Shown here: piece by piece, positions 61,997 through 64,000 of the stretch
Position numbering within the stretch: the stretch's first letter is position 1
Layout: each line of letters starts with the position of its first letter
Source: Ricordea florida
Taxonomy: Eukaryota; Cnidaria; Anthozoa; Corallimorpharia; Ricordeidae
DNA: 64,000 nt
NCBI GenBank assembly: GCA_949710005.1
Contig: OX453273.1
Span: 41,592,618 to 41,656,617, forward strand
Direction of reading: 5' to 3'
The notes under the pieces: generated by a model
Database searches by the model: none
Seen by the model: only the letters and a program-made list of their open reading frames with translations
Told to the model about the DNA's origin: nothing
Translations under genes and position numbers: made by a program

Positions 61997-62182
61997 CAAC
62001 ACCCCCCACACAAAATATACAAATTTGGCCACACCCAAAAACCATTTTGAGCCAAAAAATTAATGACCACACCCAAAAACCATTTTGAGCCAAAAAATTA
62101 ATGACCACACCCAAAAACCATTTTGAGCCAGAAAATTAATGAAAAAAATTCATTGAGCTAGAAACCCCAGTTTCCTACTACT
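61931..62182 (-). repeat. Polinton right terminal inverted repeat
   Basis: Mirror of 44822-45073, including the three 38-bp units (62028-62141) and the TATA/leader block. Ends CCTACTACT before the target duplication GAGCA. Confidence 0.92.
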
Positions 62183-62310
62183 GAGCATAAACCCAATCTA
62201 CGTGACATAACGTCTGAAAAGGAAACTAACAGTACGACTCTCTTTTTGTTCGGCGTCTCTCAACGTTTTATATTGATCGTTTTTTAGATCAGTTTCAAAG
62301 AAACATTTTT

Positions 62311-62597
62311 ACTCGGGCTTGCTTACAAAGCAAAGCCCGAGTCTAAAAATGCTAGCGGTTTGGTCGCCAAATGGGGGGTCATGGTCCCAGGCGTTCCTCG
62401 TGGAGAGCGTGGAAACTAGGGATGACTAATCGTGCATGCGGCATGCGACTATGCGACGTGTTTGGTCTTCGGGAGTCGAGTTTGGTATGCAATGCAGCGT
62501 TTTCTGAGGAAGATTTTTTAGCAGTAAACTAAAAGCACAGAAGCTTCACAATGCACGAACCAAGCAAGCCCGAGTTAACGCTACGTGGAGCGTCTAG
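62311..62597 (+). mobile_element. CTAG-ended short repeat
   Basis: Starts ACTCGGGCTTGC with a hairpin to GCAAAGCCCGAGT, and ends GGAGCGTCTAG before a T. Termini match the insertion at 20849-21494 in reverse. Another ACTCGGGCTTGC word occurs in the GC-rich module at 14330. CTAG|T would fit a Helitron 3' end; the 5' end is less clear. Confidence 0.5.
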
Positions 62598-63301
62598 TTT
62601 AATATGATCGCCCAAATAGCATGTTAATTACGTGTTTGCTCTTTTTGCCAGATATTTCTAGCAAGATTTCCCTCTCTGAGATAGTCTCTGCCATTGTTAT
62701 CAAACAAGAATACCCGGAGCCCTGATTTGGGAGAAGTAAACCCCACAGATGCACATTAGACCCTTGGTATGCTCCGTCAAAGAAGGGATACCGTATGTAC
62801 CAGGAGAAAGGTCGCATTAAAGCAATGGGTCACCGCTTGTTAATATGTAAAATCTGCATACACCACATATAGATGGGTACTTATGGAATACGACCTACAA
62901 ACTTTGCAATACTAAACGTAACAAGTAGCTGTTTATTTACTTTATACTCATAGCAAGTTTTCAATCTGTTTAAAAATTCAACTGCGGTCTTCAGTTTACT
63001 AAGAGTCAATATTCAGCTCGTAGAAAACGAGAACGTGTAGTCCGATTGCTTTAGCAGAAACCAGCTAAAATACTACCGTCATTTTGTCTCCATATAAACT
63101 GAGTTTTCAGCTTATAAAGTGTGATGTCTTTTTCCAAGCGCGGTAGTTTTCGCTACTCGCTATCAGTCACAATTACTGAGAACGTATACACCAGTCAGAT
63201 AAAAGGTTTCGTGATACTGAGCATGTTGGTTTCTGCTAATATAATAACTGATTCAAATGAATATATAAAAGACCATATATTTGAACTGCGGATTAATATG
63301 T
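62598..63301. other. Intergenic, nothing recognised
   Basis: Short frames (62599-62817 minus, 63121-63303 plus) show no domain and poor coding character. Confidence 0.4.
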
Positions 63302-63530
63302 AATGACATTAATTGATCATCGCAGTTATGTACACAACTTAAGCAGCTGTGATATTAAGCCTGAAAAAAAAAAAAAAAAAACTCAGGCCTGAATGGGATT
63401 CGAACCCATGACCTCTGTGATACCGGGTTCGAATCCCGTTCAGGCCTGAGTTTTTTTTCTTTTCCTCAGGCTTTAATTTCACAGCTGCTTAAGTTGTGTA
63501 CATAACTGCGATGATCAATTAATGTCATTA
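63302..63530. repeat. 229-bp palindrome built on tRNA 3' halves
   Basis: TAATGACATTAATTGATCAT at the left mirrors the right end. The central part is a head-to-head pair of tRNA 3'-half sequences (GGTTCGAATCCC on plus, GGGATTCGAACCC on minus), each next to an A/T homopolymer and TCAGGCCTGA. It probably arose from inverted SINE-like copies. Confidence 0.8.
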
Positions 63531-63625
63531 AATATAATAACTGATAATAAGAGTTTCAATGCCATTATTTTATAATACAAGCCAGTATCAACACAACTTT
63601 GGTCACTATTCCATCTTTGGTGGTG

Positions 63626-63695
63626 CCGTTGAAGAAATGGTAAACGTGCAGCGTGCACCCATCGATGGTTGCACGCTGCACGTTTGCCATTTCTT
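63626..63695. repeat. Long hairpin
   Basis: GAAATGGTAAACGTGCAGCG pairs with CGCTGCACGTTTGCCATTTC, apex CCCATCGATGG. Origin unknown. Confidence 0.8.
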
Positions 63696-64000
63696 TTCAC
63701 AATCTGACGTCTGCATGTAACCCATGGGCAAATGGATCGTGAGTATAAGCCAATCATTTTTTGCGCTTTCCCAAAGCTGTGGTATAATGATCTATATACT
63801 CTTAACATTGCAGCGTTAACGATTTACTTTCAATACTATTATTGTACCAATAATTACGATTATCATGCAATTAAGGAAATTTGTTCATTAAGCGGAATGT
63901 CAGCTGCCCAGGCATCTGACGCCATGTCTCAATCGATAACAAATTTCAACGCCAAGTATCCACGCTCAAATTAAAGAGAACCTATTTAAAAATAGAACTC
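63696..64000. other. Right edge, possible exon not supported
   Basis: A plus-strand frame (63732-63974) ends in CSLSGMSAAQASDAMSQS, which looks somewhat protein-like, but no splice site or domain backs it. Confidence 0.2.

Larger units (their letters stand above)
44822..62182. mobile_element. Complete Maverick/Polinton, 17.4 kb
   Basis: Bounded by the direct repeat GAGCA (44817-44821 and 62183-62187). Termini are 5'-AG...CT-3' as in Polintons, with apparently identical 252-bp inverted repeats. It carries the defining gene set: protein-primed PolB, rve integrase, FtsK/HerA-type packaging ATPase and capsid-type proteins. Gene order from the left: terminal gene L, Cys-His repeat protein, nuclease-like gene, SAP chimera (all plus), then a long minus-strand virion block, integrase (plus), PolB (minus), terminal gene R (minus). 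Identical ends indicate recent insertion. Three apparent frameshifts (gene L, nuclease, PolB) mean this copy is probably not functional, unless they are sequencing errors. Confidence 0.92.

Noticed and set aside
44822-62182. Adintovirus, giant virus or virophage insertion
   Set aside because: The integrase, terminal repeats with AG/CT ends, target duplication and gene set fit Maverick/Polinton best; no virophage- or giant-virus-specific gene was recognised, though adintovirus and Polinton overlap in definition.
63385-63445. tRNA gene
   Set aside because: Only 3' halves are present, in opposite orientation; no A box or complete cloverleaf.

Overview
The window is animal nuclear DNA, most likely from an anthozoan cnidarian such as a stony coral or sea anemone. 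I infer this from intron-split genes with GT-AG borders, a sushi-domain receptor gene built from single-domain exons, a C2H2 zinc-finger gene, dense Helitrons, SINEs, LINEs and fold-back MITEs, and a 17-kb Maverick/Polinton whose accessory proteins resemble those known from cnidarian Polintons. No species can be named from sequence alone.

Region 1 (1-16780) is almost pure transposon. Three copies of one non-autonomous Helitron family (5'-TCTATATTTTAAAGG, 3'-GTATTTCTAG, inserted A|T) lie at 340-5091, 6040-8869 and 11072-14264 (inverted). A fourth copy is split into 10606-11071 and 14422-16780 by the inverted one. Copy A carries a 1.9-kb element with arrays of a short GAGTTGTTAAGTAC-like unit in both terminal inverted repeats and a 6-bp target duplication. 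Copy D carries a LINE 3' end. A Penelope-like remnant with a GIY-YIG domain lies at about 8890-10055.

Region 2 (16781-29259) is the 3' part of a plus-strand gene: eight 174-bp phase 1-1 exons, each one sushi/CCP domain, then a transmembrane and cytoplasmic exon. The tail contains VTYSML, which fits the ITIM consensus. Exons 1-2 and 4-5 are a recent tandem duplication. The introns are filled with SINEs, palindromic MITEs and microsatellites.

Region 3 (29260-44816) holds LINE and SINE fragments, a possible small gene or exon (32369-32761), a 5'-truncated LINE with an open reverse-transcriptase frame and a 13-bp target duplication (38095-39400), the terminal exon of a ten-finger C2H2 protein (41234-42267), and three MITE-like elements.

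Region 4 (44822-62182) is a full-length Maverick/Polinton, 17,361 bp, with apparently identical 252-bp terminal inverted repeats starting AG and ending CT, and a 5-bp target duplication (GAGCA). It encodes a protein-primed DNA polymerase B (split by one frameshift), an rve integrase, a packaging ATPase, a capsid-like protein, and about ten small virion-type or membrane proteins. No adenain-like protease was seen. A set of accessory genes at the two ends is organised differently from the core. Two diverged paralogues start exactly where the terminal repeats end, so the repeat supplies promoter and start codon to both. A degenerate promoter copy precedes a third gene. Four copies of a 31-nt hairpin follow accessory-gene stop codons. 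A Cys-His repeat protein, a membrane-anchored nuclease-like gene and a chimera of SAP, Cys-His repeat and transmembrane segment complete the set. This terminal accessory system is the most novel thing in the window.

Region 5 (62188-64000) has no convincing gene. It holds a CTAG-ended repeat and two large palindromes.
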